Shown here piece after piece: positions 8,358 through 16,533 of a stretch of DNA of 64,000 nt (the first letter of the stretch is position 1; every line of letters begins with the position of its first letter). The translations under genes and the position numbers were made by a program. Below the pieces are notes generated by a model, which was not told the origin of the DNA, searched no databases, and saw only the letters and a list, made by a program, of their open reading frames with translations. The stretch covers positions 1 to 64,000 of the forward strand of contig JAIBAG010000010.1 of NCBI GenBank assembly GCA_019695305.1, read 5' to 3'. This DNA is from a bacterium. GTDB lineage: Bacteria > UBA10199 > JAIBAG01.

Positions 8358-9053
8358 TCACACCTCTATCCTTTCAAATCTAAAATTACAGGGCTTTTGA
8401 TTAATGGCCAATGTTTGCGTGCGTGTATATTTTATACCCAACTCTTTAAAATATTCGGGAAAAGCCAAATCATCCGAATAACAATTGGGGATACAACCCT
8501 CGGGAATTTCAAAAACACGCGCAAGCTCAAGCCACGCACACCAGTTTACATGAAACTCAATTGCGTTATCTGTCTTCTCTGCAAAATGCATTTTAAAACA
8601 GCCCGCTTTTATGTTGGCGTTGGCTCCTACCTCAAAATACTCGCTAAAAACTTTTAACGGATCCTCAAATTTTTTGACAGTTTCTATTTCTGGAAAACAT
8701 AACAACAGCGCTTCGCGCGCGGTTTCATCCATAATTTTTTTACAAATAACAATCGCTCGCTCGGTTCCTACCGTGCGGCTTAAAGCTCTAAACAGGGTAA
8801 GATACTCGGTTTGAGTTTTTAAAAAAGTGGGATTGTTTAAACCGTTTTTTAACGCCGGTGATAAATCTATTTTTTTAGCAAAACGAGTAGCCCGAATAAG
8901 CTCAATAACAAACTTGAATTTCTCAAACCCTTTAAGCCCCTGCATCACAATGGCCTTGCCTTTGGAGCGCATCTTCTTTTTTAGCTCTTTGGGCCAATAG
9001 CTTTCCGCATCACTCATAGCCACACCATAATGTTTTAAGTCGGATATTTTCAT
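8358..9053 (-). CDS. L-2-amino-thiazoline-4-carboxylate hydrolase-like protein
   Basis: A 231-aa cytoplasmic protein of the ATC hydrolase family (PF14196 type). The characteristic C-terminal half is visible: FHVNWCAWLELARVF, then CIPNCYSDDLAFPEYF, then GIKYTRTQTLA....CNFRF, with the conserved Cys and Asp/Glu residues in order. The named enzyme opens the thiazoline ring of ATC on the way to cysteine, but many members have no known substrate. It lies one base upstream of a lipoprotein gene and starts at ATG 9053. Family assignment is fairly secure; the actual substrate is not. Confidence 0.75.
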   Translation of the reverse strand: MKISDLKHYGVAMSDAESYWPKELKKKMRSKGKAIVMQGLKGFEKFKFVIELIRATRFAKKIDLSPALKNGLNNPTFLKTQTEYLTLFRALSRTVGTERAIVICKKIMDETAREALLLCFPEIETVKKFEDPLKVFSEYFEVGANANIKAGCFKMHFAEKTDNAIEFHVNWCAWLELARVFEIPEGCIPNCYSDDLAFPEYFKELGIKYTRTQTLAINQKPCNFRFERIEV

Positions 9054-9117
9054 TTTGAGAACATATATATTTATTTTGACGTTTGTGACAAGCGATACCT
9101 TAAAATGTAATTATAAA

Positions 9118-9139
9118 TCAATTGCTTATAAATTATCCA
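9118..9139 (+). promoter_or_regulatory. Upstream palindromic box, C25 peptidase gene
   Basis: GCTTATAAATTATCCA within this stretch matches the minus-strand box at 2085-2106 at all but two of 22 positions. The following leader (GGCATGT...TCTCT...ATGATG) is also alike in the two genes, which suggests that the ATG at 9147 belongs to the leader and that translation begins at the ATGATG 9171-9176. Confidence 0.45.
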
Positions 9140-9170
9140 ACTGGGCATGTTATTTGCATCTCTCTCCAGA

Positions 9171-12100
9171 ATGATGCGGATAAAGATAACATTGGTCCTT
9201 ATAGCTCTACTCATTTCGTCACAATCTATTGCAGCCCCTGTATTAAACACAAACACCAGTTTTTTAATTATCTCCCATCCTCAATTTTTGGACGCAGCCC
9301 AAAAACTGGCTTTGTGGAAAAATCAAAAAGGAATTAACACACAAGTTTTTTCACTCAATCAAACAGGTTCAAGCACCAGCGATATCAAATCGTTTATACA
9401 ATCAAGCGCTCAGTCTAGCAGTATTAAGTATGTTTTACTGATGGGCGATTCGGAATTTATTCCAACTTTCTTTTTAGATAACCCCTGCAATCCGAATATT
9501 CCTGGAGACTGCGAAGAAGAATCGGTTGAAACCGAAGTCTCTGATAGTGTTGTTCAAAAGAAGATTGCTACCGATCACCCCTATTCACGATTAGATAGCG
9601 ATAACACACAAGCTCCACAATTAGCCGTAGGACGAATATCGGTAGACACCTTGGATGAAGCCAACACCGTCGTCGATAAAATTATTGATTACGAAAAAAC
9701 TCCATCATCCGTTACCACTTATTACCAAAACACAACCCTGGCTGGTTACTTTGAAGACAATAATACCAATGGGATCGATTCAAAACCCTACATTAAAATT
9801 TTGGAACAAATTTATACCCTCTTTACCCAAAATAATTATGACGTTACACGCCTCTACACTTATAGCAAAACCCTACACCCCGGCATTATTCTTAAATACG
9901 AAAACGGAACTCCATTGCCCGATTACTTACAGCCCGTATGGGAAAACAATCAAAACATAGGCTTTAACTGGGAGGCTGATAGACAAGACGTAGCCAGTGA
10001 AATAAACGCGGGGCTCTTTTTATACGTATATCGCGATCACGGAGGAGGCTCGGTTTGGAGCGCACAAGATTTTTACAACGTAGACGCCAATAAACTATTA
10101 AACGGCAATGTTGATTCTAACGACAAAGAAGAGGACATGCTGCCTGTTATTTTCAGCTTAGCATGCCTAACCGGACGTTTTGATAACGAATCAAGCTATT
10201 ACAACTTACCCGATAAAGAAAGTTTAGCTGAAACACTTCTACTGAATCCTAAAGGTGGTGCAGCGAGTATTATTGCCAGCAGTCGCTCTAACGCTTCCAG
10301 TATTAACAACTCACTTTTAAACGGGCTTATTGATTATTATTGGGATGACATGAACACATCGATATCTGCCGGCAAAAAGAAATATTTGGGTGATGCCTTG
10401 CTATATGCCAAGCAGAATCTGATCGGGTCGAATAGCGTAAAACTGCGTTCCACGTTTACCTATTATCTGTTGGGAGATCCCACACTAGACATGCTCACAA
10501 GCCGCCCCAGACTTTTTAGAGTCAGTGCATCCATCAATAATAATATACTTACCATTACTCCGGGAGTTGTGGCGCAGAATACTTTTTTAAGCATTACTCA
10601 AAACAGCAAGGTTTTAGCTACAAGCGGCCCGGTTAATATTAATAACAGAGCCCCCTCACTTAGCGTAAGCCTGTCCGACATTGAGACCTCCAAAAATTGG
10701 TCGTTTACATTAACAGCTCCCAATTTTAGACCCTACATTGTAAACGTTAAGGCAGGTGGTCAATATCCCACCGAAAACGAAATTGCTTATTGTCACGATA
10801 ACGGACCTTTTTATACTGATGCAGACGGCGATGGTTTTTATTCAACTGATGGGATAACAACATGTAACCAACCACATGGTAGCGTAAAAAAAACGCCGAC
10901 ACTTCAAACAGGTGATTGTAATGATCAAAACAATCAACTGAATCCCAATCAGCCAGAAATTTGTAACGATCAATTGGATAACAACTGCAACGGCGGCATT
11001 GATGAAGGATGCAATAAGTTTGAAATAACTTATGGCGTACTTAATACTGTATTAGATCAAACTAACGTTATTGGCGCTCGGCACACAATTTCTACCGACA
11101 TTGAGGAGAACGGTACAAACGATTATCTTTCTGGCACAAACTGGGGAATCTCACATCACAACAATAGTGGACTGGACTGGGATTCATTACAATTAGTCGA
11201 TTCCTATTTTAACGGGCTTGACTATGGAAACAATCGTCTTGCCATAACCGACTTAGACAACGATAAATTGCTCGATTTATTTGTAGGCCTCAATCGTTTT
11301 AAGCAAAGCTCATTGGGCACAACAATTTTTGATTACCAAGAAATCCTTAACATAACTGAATTAGAGGGCACTAATGCAGCCATCACCTTTGCTGATATCG
11401 ACAATAATAAATTAATCGATATGATCGTTGGCACAAATGATGGAACCATATATTTTTACGAGCAATCAAACGACGATCCCTTTTATTTTTCTGCAAAAGC
11501 GCCACCTGTAACATACAACTTTAGTGGAGACATTACTCCTGTTATTACCGATGTCGATAACGATGGCTTACTCGATTTATTGTTAGGCTCTGGCCAGGGT
11601 ATATCCCAATATGAGCAAGCATCTCCAAAAAGTTATGAGTGGATTTACATGGGAGAAAATTTTGCAAACTATAAAGCAAATATTAAAACAACACTCAGCA
11701 AAGCCGATTTAAATGATGATGGATCACCTGAGTACCTTGCTGGCTCAGCAGGGCTTATGGGTTTTGAAGTTATTACCTTTTGCGATAAAGCCGACGCCAA
11801 TGCCTGCGGATTATGCGGCGATGTCCCTATCGAAACATGCAATGGCATTGATGATGACTGCGATGGAAATATAGACGACGGTATTACCTGCCCGTATTGT
11901 GGCGATGGAAGTGTGAATCAGGATTTTGAAGAATGTGATGGTACAAGCGGACTTACAAATTCAAACTATACGTGCACAACGAGTTGTACCGAAACCTGTG
12001 CTCCAGGAAAAATTCAAACATCAGCATACCCTCTCGCTTGTGCTACTCCTACATGTGGTGATCGTATTGTAACAGCTCCCGAACAGTGTGAAACAACAAT

Positions 12101-13118
12101 CACACGCTTAGGCTCTAATCAGCTTTGCACATCCTGCCAAATAACCTGCGCCAGCAATTATCATATGGAAGGCAGCACTTGTGTGCGCAATCCCTATTGT
12201 GGCGACAGCGTTATCAATCAAACCAGCGAACAATGCGATGGCACAGCAGGATTAGGACCCAATATGCAATGTAATAATTGCATTAAAAGCTGTGTAAGCG
12301 GCACTAATTTTGTAAATGGAGAGTGCGTAGCACCAACACCAGAACCTACTCCAACTCCCGAACCAACACCGGTAATAACACCAGAACCTACACCGCAACC
12401 AGAGCCAGAGCCTACTCCAACGCCAGAACCGACACCAACGCCCGAGGCTACTCCAACACCGGATCCGGTTCCGTCAGACAACTCAAACCCATCTGACTCG
12501 TCTGACGTGTCCGACTCGTCAGAAGCCCCCACACCCTGCGAAGAGCTAAACATCCAAGCCCAAAATGAGCCCGATAATTTTTACCCCATGCCCTATACAC
12601 CACAAAATTTATCGACTGAAAGTACCTTTGTAATTTACACTTGCGAACTGACAAGTGGCAGCTACTGGACTCTTTTAAGCTCTGTTTTAAATTGTGACAC
12701 TTGTCAAAGTCTCACCATAACATTGCCGTTGCCAGTAGAAGAGCCAAATGAAACACCAATACCTGTAATAGATGAAATTCCAGCACCAGAACAAAATACC
12801 CCCACAGCTGCCCCGGAATCAACAATAGAAGAAACTAACAATCCAACAACAGAAATGAATCCTGACCCAACGCCACTCAGCGAACCATCAGAATTTCATA
12901 ACGAGAAAACCGAAATAGCCATTGAACAACCCATTGAAATAGAACAAACTGGGGTTACCGAAGAAGGTGCAGATAGCACAACCGAATCGCATGACAACAC
13001 ACAACCTCAAACTCCTAACAACACAGATAATCAGGAAGGATCGGATACCGGCAACAACGAAACCACAGACCCCGCCTCTTCCGGCTCTGTTGGGGGGTGT
13101 TCGTTAAGAACGCGCTAA
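9171..13118 (+). CDS. Gingipain-like C25 cysteine peptidase with MopE, cysteine-rich and GGCSL modules
   Basis: An exported protein of about 1315 aa; start chosen at 9171 by comparison with the 2041 leader (ATG 9147 is possible). Signal peptide MMRIKITLVLIALLISSQSIA. The C25 domain (about residues 25-480) shows YVLLMGDSEF, the catalytic His in YRDHGGGS (near 290) and the catalytic Cys in SLACLTGRF (near 332). Then come a MopE-like motif (GDCND...EICND..DNNCNG), FG-GAP-like repeats, a second MopE-like pair and three CGD..EQCD cysteine-rich repeats. A Pro/Thr/Glu linker and a Ser/Thr/Asn-rich tail ending SVGGCSLRTR follow. The GGCSL motif is present but the usual hydrophobic helix after it is absent. 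Secreted protease, probably Arg- or Lys-active by family; specificity not assignable. Confidence 0.85.
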   Translation: MMRIKITLVLIALLISSQSIAAPVLNTNTSFLIISHPQFLDAAQKLALWKNQKGINTQVFSLNQTGSSTSDIKSFIQSSAQSSSIKYVLLMGDSEFIPTFFLDNPCNPNIPGDCEEESVETEVSDSVVQKKIATDHPYSRLDSDNTQAPQLAVGRISVDTLDEANTVVDKIIDYEKTPSSVTTYYQNTTLAGYFEDNNTNGIDSKPYIKILEQIYTLFTQNNYDVTRLYTYSKTLHPGIILKYENGTPLPDYLQPVWENNQNIGFNWEADRQDVASEINAGLFLYVYRDHGGGSVWSAQDFYNVDANKLLNGNVDSNDKEEDMLPVIFSLACLTGRFDNESSYYNLPDKESLAETLLLNPKGGAASIIASSRSNASSINNSLLNGLIDYYWDDMNTSISAGKKKYLGDALLYAKQNLIGSNSVKLRSTFTYYLLGDPTLDMLTSRPRLFRVSASINNNILTITPGVVAQNTFLSITQNSKVLATSGPVNINNRAPSLSVSLSDIETSKNWSFTLTAPNFRPYIVNVKAGGQYPTENEIAYCHDNGPFYTDADGDGFYSTDGITTCNQPHGSVKKTPTLQTGDCNDQNNQLNPNQPEICNDQLDNNCNGGIDEGCNKFEITYGVLNTVLDQTNVIGARHTISTDIEENGTNDYLSGTNWGISHHNNSGLDWDSLQLVDSYFNGLDYGNNRLAITDLDNDKLLDLFVGLNRFKQSSLGTTIFDYQEILNITELEGTNAAITFADIDNNKLIDMIVGTNDGTIYFYEQSNDDPFYFSAKAPPVTYNFSGDITPVITDVDNDGLLDLLLGSGQGISQYEQASPKSYEWIYMGENFANYKANIKTTLSKADLNDDGSPEYLAGSAGLMGFEVITFCDKADANACGLCGDVPIETCNGIDDDCDGNIDDGITCPYCGDGSVNQDFEECDGTSGLTNSNYTCTTSCTETCAPGKIQTSAYPLACATPTCGDRIVTAPEQCETTITRLGSNQLCTSCQITCASNYHMEGSTCVRNPYCGDSVINQTSEQCDGTAGLGPNMQCNNCIKSCVSGTNFVNGECVAPTPEPTPTPEPTPVITPEPTPQPEPEPTPTPEPTPTPEATPTPDPVPSDNSNPSDSSDVSDSSEAPTPCEELNIQAQNEPDNFYPMPYTPQNLSTESTFVIYTCELTSGSYWTLLSSVLNCDTCQSLTITLPLPVEEPNETPIPVIDEIPAPEQNTPTAAPESTIEETNNPTTEMNPDPTPLSEPSEFHNEKTEIAIEQPIEIEQTGVTEEGADSTTESHDNTQPQTPNNTDNQEGSDTGNNETTDPASSGSVGGCSLRTR
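12340..12480 (+). repeat. Pro-Thr-Glu low-complexity linker in the C25 peptidase
   Basis: The DNA repeats variants of ccaacaccagaacct, encoding (PTPEPTPTPEP)n. This is a flexible, wall- or surface-spanning linker between the cysteine-rich repeats and the C-terminal tail. Such tracts expand and contract easily by slipped-strand events. Confidence 0.8.
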
Positions 13119-13120
13119 GT

Positions 13121-13606
13121 ATGAATTATTACCACATAACAATGGGCAGCATTTCTCTTTTGTCTTTTATTGGCGTACTCTATTTTTCGATATTTTCAAA
13201 AAATAGAGATCCTCATCAGGCAACAGATGAGAAAATTTTTTTATTAAGAGACGAAAACTTTGGCCCCAGACGTTCAAAAATAGTTTACTTTAAAGGTAAA
13301 AATATAGGCTTTACACAAAACTGGTCATCAGACCCTGTGGCGTTGGCATATTATACTCTTAAAGGCCATCCCACTGCCAAAAACAGAACCTGGCAATTTA
13401 TTTGTGGCCTTACTTGCGGATTCAGCTTGATTGAATTTCTTAATAAAGATTCTGCAGCCTTAACTCTTTTTATTTATTTCTGCCTCGTGTTTTTTGTTTT
13501 TATTTTTAGTAAAAGCTATTTTAAAGCCTGGAAGCACATCAAGAACGGCACCCTGCCTCCCATGGATGAGAGAGATAAAAATAGTTATATATCTGATGAA
13601 TCATGA
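13121..13606 (+). CDS. Small membrane protein of unknown function
   Basis: 161 aa from ATG 13121, two bases after the TAA of the C25 peptidase (TAAGTATG), so probably translationally coupled. An N-terminal helix (SISLLSFIGVLYFSIF then SKNR) is followed by a soluble basic segment and two further hydrophobic helices (FICGLTCGFSLIEFL and LFIYFCLVFFVFIF). The open frame runs back over the peptidase's end, so a one-base shift near 13106-13118 would fuse GGCSL to this first helix. The long extra domain makes separate genes the simpler reading. No family recognised. Confidence 0.65.
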   Translation: MNYYHITMGSISLLSFIGVLYFSIFSKNRDPHQATDEKIFLLRDENFGPRRSKIVYFKGKNIGFTQNWSSDPVALAYYTLKGHPTAKNRTWQFICGLTCGFSLIEFLNKDSAALTLFIYFCLVFFVFIFSKSYFKAWKHIKNGTLPPMDERDKNSYISDES

Positions 13607-13639
13607 TATTTAAAACCGGATACACCCAATGACATTTTT

Positions 13640-14173
13640 ATGAAAACAACCGATGCAAAAATTAAATTCCGCTATTTTATTTTGTTTATGCTCAACCTTT
13701 TATTTTTAACATTGCCATCAGGTTGCAGTGGTATATCCACTGGCTTTCCTCTTATTTTTTCAACAAACACTTCATTAATACTCGTAGACTTTCTTTTTTG
13801 CTCAGGATTTTTGGCAGCCCTCTATTTTTATTTTAAAAGGCAAAATTTTTTAATGGATCGCTTGAAGTATCAAGCTTTGCTCTTAGTATTTTTCTTATTC
13901 ATCATTCAAAATATTTACACCATTATCCGTTACAATATAGCAGGGCTGGATATCATATCTGTTGATTGTTTTATTATTTACATGCCCGCTCTTTTTTTAA
14001 TGATGGGACTACAATCACTAATTCACTCAAAATGGCTCGATTCTTTTATAAATAATCACAATGATATAGTTTCAACATGCAGCGTTGTTATCCAACTTGT
14101 TCTTTATTATTATGCTTTTTACGGAATTATTGTTTTATATCGACATATTAAGAATAAGAAACTTGCTTCTTAA
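13640..14173 (+). CDS. Polytopic membrane protein of unknown function
   Basis: 177 aa, starting MKTTDAKIKFRYFILFML. Four or five hydrophobic segments follow (LNLLFLTLPSGC, LVDFLFCSGFLAALYFYF, ALLLVFFLFIIQNIYTII, CFIIYMPALFLMMGL, VVIQLVLYYYAFYGIIVLY) and the C-terminus is basic (RHIKNKK). No motif identifies a family. It lies 33 bases after the preceding small membrane gene and was probably co-transcribed with it and the C25 peptidase, so it may help export or anchor that protein; this is guilt by position only. Confidence 0.65.
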   Translation: MKTTDAKIKFRYFILFMLNLLFLTLPSGCSGISTGFPLIFSTNTSLILVDFLFCSGFLAALYFYFKRQNFLMDRLKYQALLLVFFLFIIQNIYTIIRYNIAGLDIISVDCFIIYMPALFLMMGLQSLIHSKWLDSFINNHNDIVSTCSVVIQLVLYYYAFYGIIVLYRHIKNKKLAS

Positions 14174-14182
14174 TTGCTACTA

Positions 14183-14794
14183 CTAGGCAGTTAAATACTT
14201 TTGAAAATGCTTAAAGAAAAAGCCCAGAAGCTGCGACCTAATACCATCCACATCAAGTTTAGGATCGAGCGAAATGCGCAAACTAATGCCATCCATCAAA
14301 CAATAAAGTATCATCGGTAAAATTTCGAGATCTTCTTTATCAAGCTTGATAGAAGCCCCTTCTTTTTCCACAAACTTTTTACACACATCGCCATATTCAG
14401 CGTAGTTATCGATAAGGTTTTGGGAGTTATCGGGATTATTTTTATTGTACGACCATACTTCCATTAAAAACATGGTAAGGTTTTCAATTTCTTTGCGAGA
14501 AGGCAGCGCCACATTAAACACTTCCAAAATTTTTTGCGGCGGCGGGATATCTTTATTCATCAAGTTTAAAAACTTGGCCTTTTCACGGTCCATCACAAAC
14601 TTCATGGTTTCTTTAATGAGGCGGTCTTTACTTTTAAAATAGTAATTGAGAAGCCCCTTACTAAGCTTAGCTTCCACCGATATCTTTTCTAGGGTTAATT
14701 CTGATACTGGCCTATGGCTTAAAAAGCGGTAAACCGCCTCCATAATGCTCTTTTTACGCTCTGCTTCAAGTTTTGGATTTTTTGTTTTAGCCAT
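14183..14794 (-). CDS. TetR-family transcriptional regulator
   Basis: 203 aa. The N-terminal 60 residues form the TetR DNA-binding domain: ERKKSIMEAVYRFLSHRP, then ELTLEKISVEAKLSKGLLNYYFKSKDRLI, the classic helix-turn-helix followed by YYFKSK. The C-terminal part is helical ligand-binding sequence ending FFFKHFQKYLTA and resembles BetI-type regulators. It is convergent with the membrane gene to its left and divergent from the RCC1-repeat gene, sharing a 239-base region that carries the TTATCCA box and AT-rich dyads, so it may repress itself and that gene. The ligand is unknown. Confidence 0.9.
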   Translation of the reverse strand: MAKTKNPKLEAERKKSIMEAVYRFLSHRPVSELTLEKISVEAKLSKGLLNYYFKSKDRLIKETMKFVMDREKAKFLNLMNKDIPPPQKILEVFNVALPSRKEIENLTMFLMEVWSYNKNNPDNSQNLIDNYAEYGDVCKKFVEKEGASIKLDKEDLEILPMILYCLMDGISLRISLDPKLDVDGIRSQLLGFFFKHFQKYLTA

Positions 14795-14892
14795 ACAGTT
14801 TATTGATATATTTCTATGATTTTACTTTGTTTTCCATAAATCTCAATAAAAAAAACAAGAAATATCATATATTTATCATTTAAACTTCAATA

Positions 14893-14913
14893 AATAAATT
14901 ATCCAAGCAACTT
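14893..14913 (+). promoter_or_regulatory. Upstream TTATCCA box, exact 21-base repeat
   Basis: Identical over 21 bases to 2208-2228. It lies about 120 bases before the RCC1-repeat gene and 100 bases before the divergent TetR gene. TTGACG follows about 17 bases later and could be a -35 element. A shared binding site or promoter is likely. Confidence 0.5.
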
Positions 14914-15033
14914 ATTTTTGATCTTGACGATAAGTAATTAATTGGTTAATGCGACAATACCGTCTCATAATTAAGTTATTTGGACGATTTTTATATAAGT
15001 CGTTAATTTACTTAAGAAAATTGTATATAAGCT

Positions 15034-16425
15034 ATGCAACATAAATTTGTCCTTTTTCTTGCCTTCTTCTCTTTAGTGAGTACAACAGGCGCTTATGCTG
15101 ATGATACTGGCTTTTTTACGGCTCAAAATTTAAGCGACCAATTTCAAAACCGGATTAGCGTTGGAAATGCTCATAGCTGTTTTATTAAAGATGATGGTGT
15201 TGCCAGTTGCTGGGGCAAAAATGATTTTATGTCTTTAGGCGACTCTTCCTATACACAAAGTTATTCTGCACGCCCCCGCCTTGTTCCACTTTACGACAAT
15301 AGCGAATCTTATGTTTCAATAACAGCCGGTTTTTCTCACACGTGCGCAGTCACTTCTAACGGCCACGGACGCTGCTGGGGATATGATGCCTATGGCAATA
15401 ACGGCAATGGTTTTAAAAACACTCTCTATAACGGCAAAAAATTTATTAACGCCGATACCGCCAAACCAGTTGTTTATTCATTTGAAAATAATGGCATCAC
15501 ACAAAACATAGAATTAACCGATATTTTACAACTTGGAGCAGGTAAAAATCACAACTGCGCAGTATTACACAATGGCGCTGTAGAATGTTGGGGCAATGCC
15601 AGCAATTGGGAACTTGGCAACAATGATAGTGGTACTAATAAAAATTATGCTGTTGCCGTTTTAGGTTATCATGGTCCCGGTGTTAATCTGCCCAATCCCG
15701 AATGTGCCAATACATGTAATCAAAGCTGCGTTATGCCCAATTATATGGGGCTCATGGTTGCCGGGACCAACATGAATACCTGCCTTGTTCGTTTGGATAA
15801 TAAAATAGAATGTTGGGGAACAGAATCAAGCGATGCTCCTGTGAATGGCAACGATACCTATAGTGACGCTGTTCATTATCCTCAATCCCGTTTTGTACTT
15901 GATAGCATAACAAAAACACCCCTTGAAAAAGCTTTTTACGTAGCCGCCAGCAGTTTTCACGTATGTTCCGTAGTAGACGATGATATCCCTGGCGATAATG
16001 TTGGTTCTGTTTATTGCTGGGGCACTAACGACAATAGCCAGCTAGGAGACAACACAAAAACCGATCAAATCATGGCCGTAAAAGTAGCCGGCATCAGTAA
16101 TGCCACCATGGTGGATTGCGGAGAAAAATTTAGCTGTGCTGTTACCACCGATGGAGAAGTTAAATGTTGGGGCTCGCAAATTGTTGGCCGTATGGGAAAT
16201 GGCGTTTCAAGCGAAGCCGTGCAGTTTGTACCCTCCGCAGTAAAAACAGATGCTCAAACAAATTTATCAAATGCAGTTGAGGTTTCATTGGGTTTTGCCC
16301 ATGCCTGCGCCTACACCAATAATAATGGCGTAAGTGATGTTTATTGCTGGGGCCAAAATACCAGCGGTCAATTAGGTAACGGCTCAACGGCTAATTCGTT
16401 GTACGCCAAGAAAGTAGCTTTTTAA
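15034..16425 (+). CDS. Exported seven-repeat RCC1-type beta-propeller protein
   Basis: 463 aa with signal peptide MQHKFVLFLAFFSLVSTTGAYA. Seven repeats each carry a Cys and a CWG: HSCFIKDDGVASCWG, HTCAVTSNGHGRCWG, HNCAVLHNGAVECWG, NTCLVRLDNKIECWG, HVCSVV...VYCWG, FSCAVTTDGEVKCWG and HACAYT...VYCWG. RCC1 repeats form a seven-bladed propeller, and the paired Cys in each blade fit disulfides in an exported protein. There is no anchor or GGCSL tail, so it is probably released or periplasmic. Bacterial members are mostly of unknown role, presumably protein or glycan binding. A strong terminator follows. Confidence 0.88.
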   Translation: MQHKFVLFLAFFSLVSTTGAYADDTGFFTAQNLSDQFQNRISVGNAHSCFIKDDGVASCWGKNDFMSLGDSSYTQSYSARPRLVPLYDNSESYVSITAGFSHTCAVTSNGHGRCWGYDAYGNNGNGFKNTLYNGKKFINADTAKPVVYSFENNGITQNIELTDILQLGAGKNHNCAVLHNGAVECWGNASNWELGNNDSGTNKNYAVAVLGYHGPGVNLPNPECANTCNQSCVMPNYMGLMVAGTNMNTCLVRLDNKIECWGTESSDAPVNGNDTYSDAVHYPQSRFVLDSITKTPLEKAFYVAASSFHVCSVVDDDIPGDNVGSVYCWGTNDNSQLGDNTKTDQIMAVKVAGISNATMVDCGEKFSCAVTTDGEVKCWGSQIVGRMGNGVSSEAVQFVPSAVKTDAQTNLSNAVEVSLGFAHACAYTNNNGVSDVYCWGQNTSGQLGNGSTANSLYAKKVAF

Positions 16426-16446
16426 AAGCTTCGCAGTACCCCTTCC

Positions 16447-16477
16447 ATGGATCTGTCATGCCCAGACACAGATCCAT
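16447..16477. repeat. Perfect 10-base inverted repeat
   Basis: ATGGATCTGT (16447-16456) and ACAGATCCAT (16468-16477) pair perfectly around an 11-base loop. The hairpin stands directly before the terminator at 16486 and may stabilise the 3' end of the RCC1 transcript or act as a regulatory stem. Confidence 0.6.
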
Positions 16478-16485
16478 TAATACCC

Positions 16486-16524
16486 GCGATGGGGAAGTTG
16501 CCCCTTCCCCATCGCAATTTTTTT
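16486..16524 (+). terminator. Strong intrinsic terminator after the RCC1 gene
   Basis: GCGATGGGGAAG (16486-16497) pairs perfectly with CTTCCCCATCGC (16504-16515) around TTGCCC and is followed by AATTTTTTT. This is a textbook Rho-independent terminator. It ends ten bases before the proposed start of the next gene, so that gene's expression must come from read-through or from a promoter inside the hairpins. Confidence 0.9.
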
Positions 16525-16533
16525 GTGAATATT

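Noticed and set aside
12218-12654. Minus-strand frames over the Pro-rich linker of the C25 peptidase
   Set aside because: They are shadows of the repetitive PTPEP codons, with (GVGSG)n composition, no start signal and no independent support.
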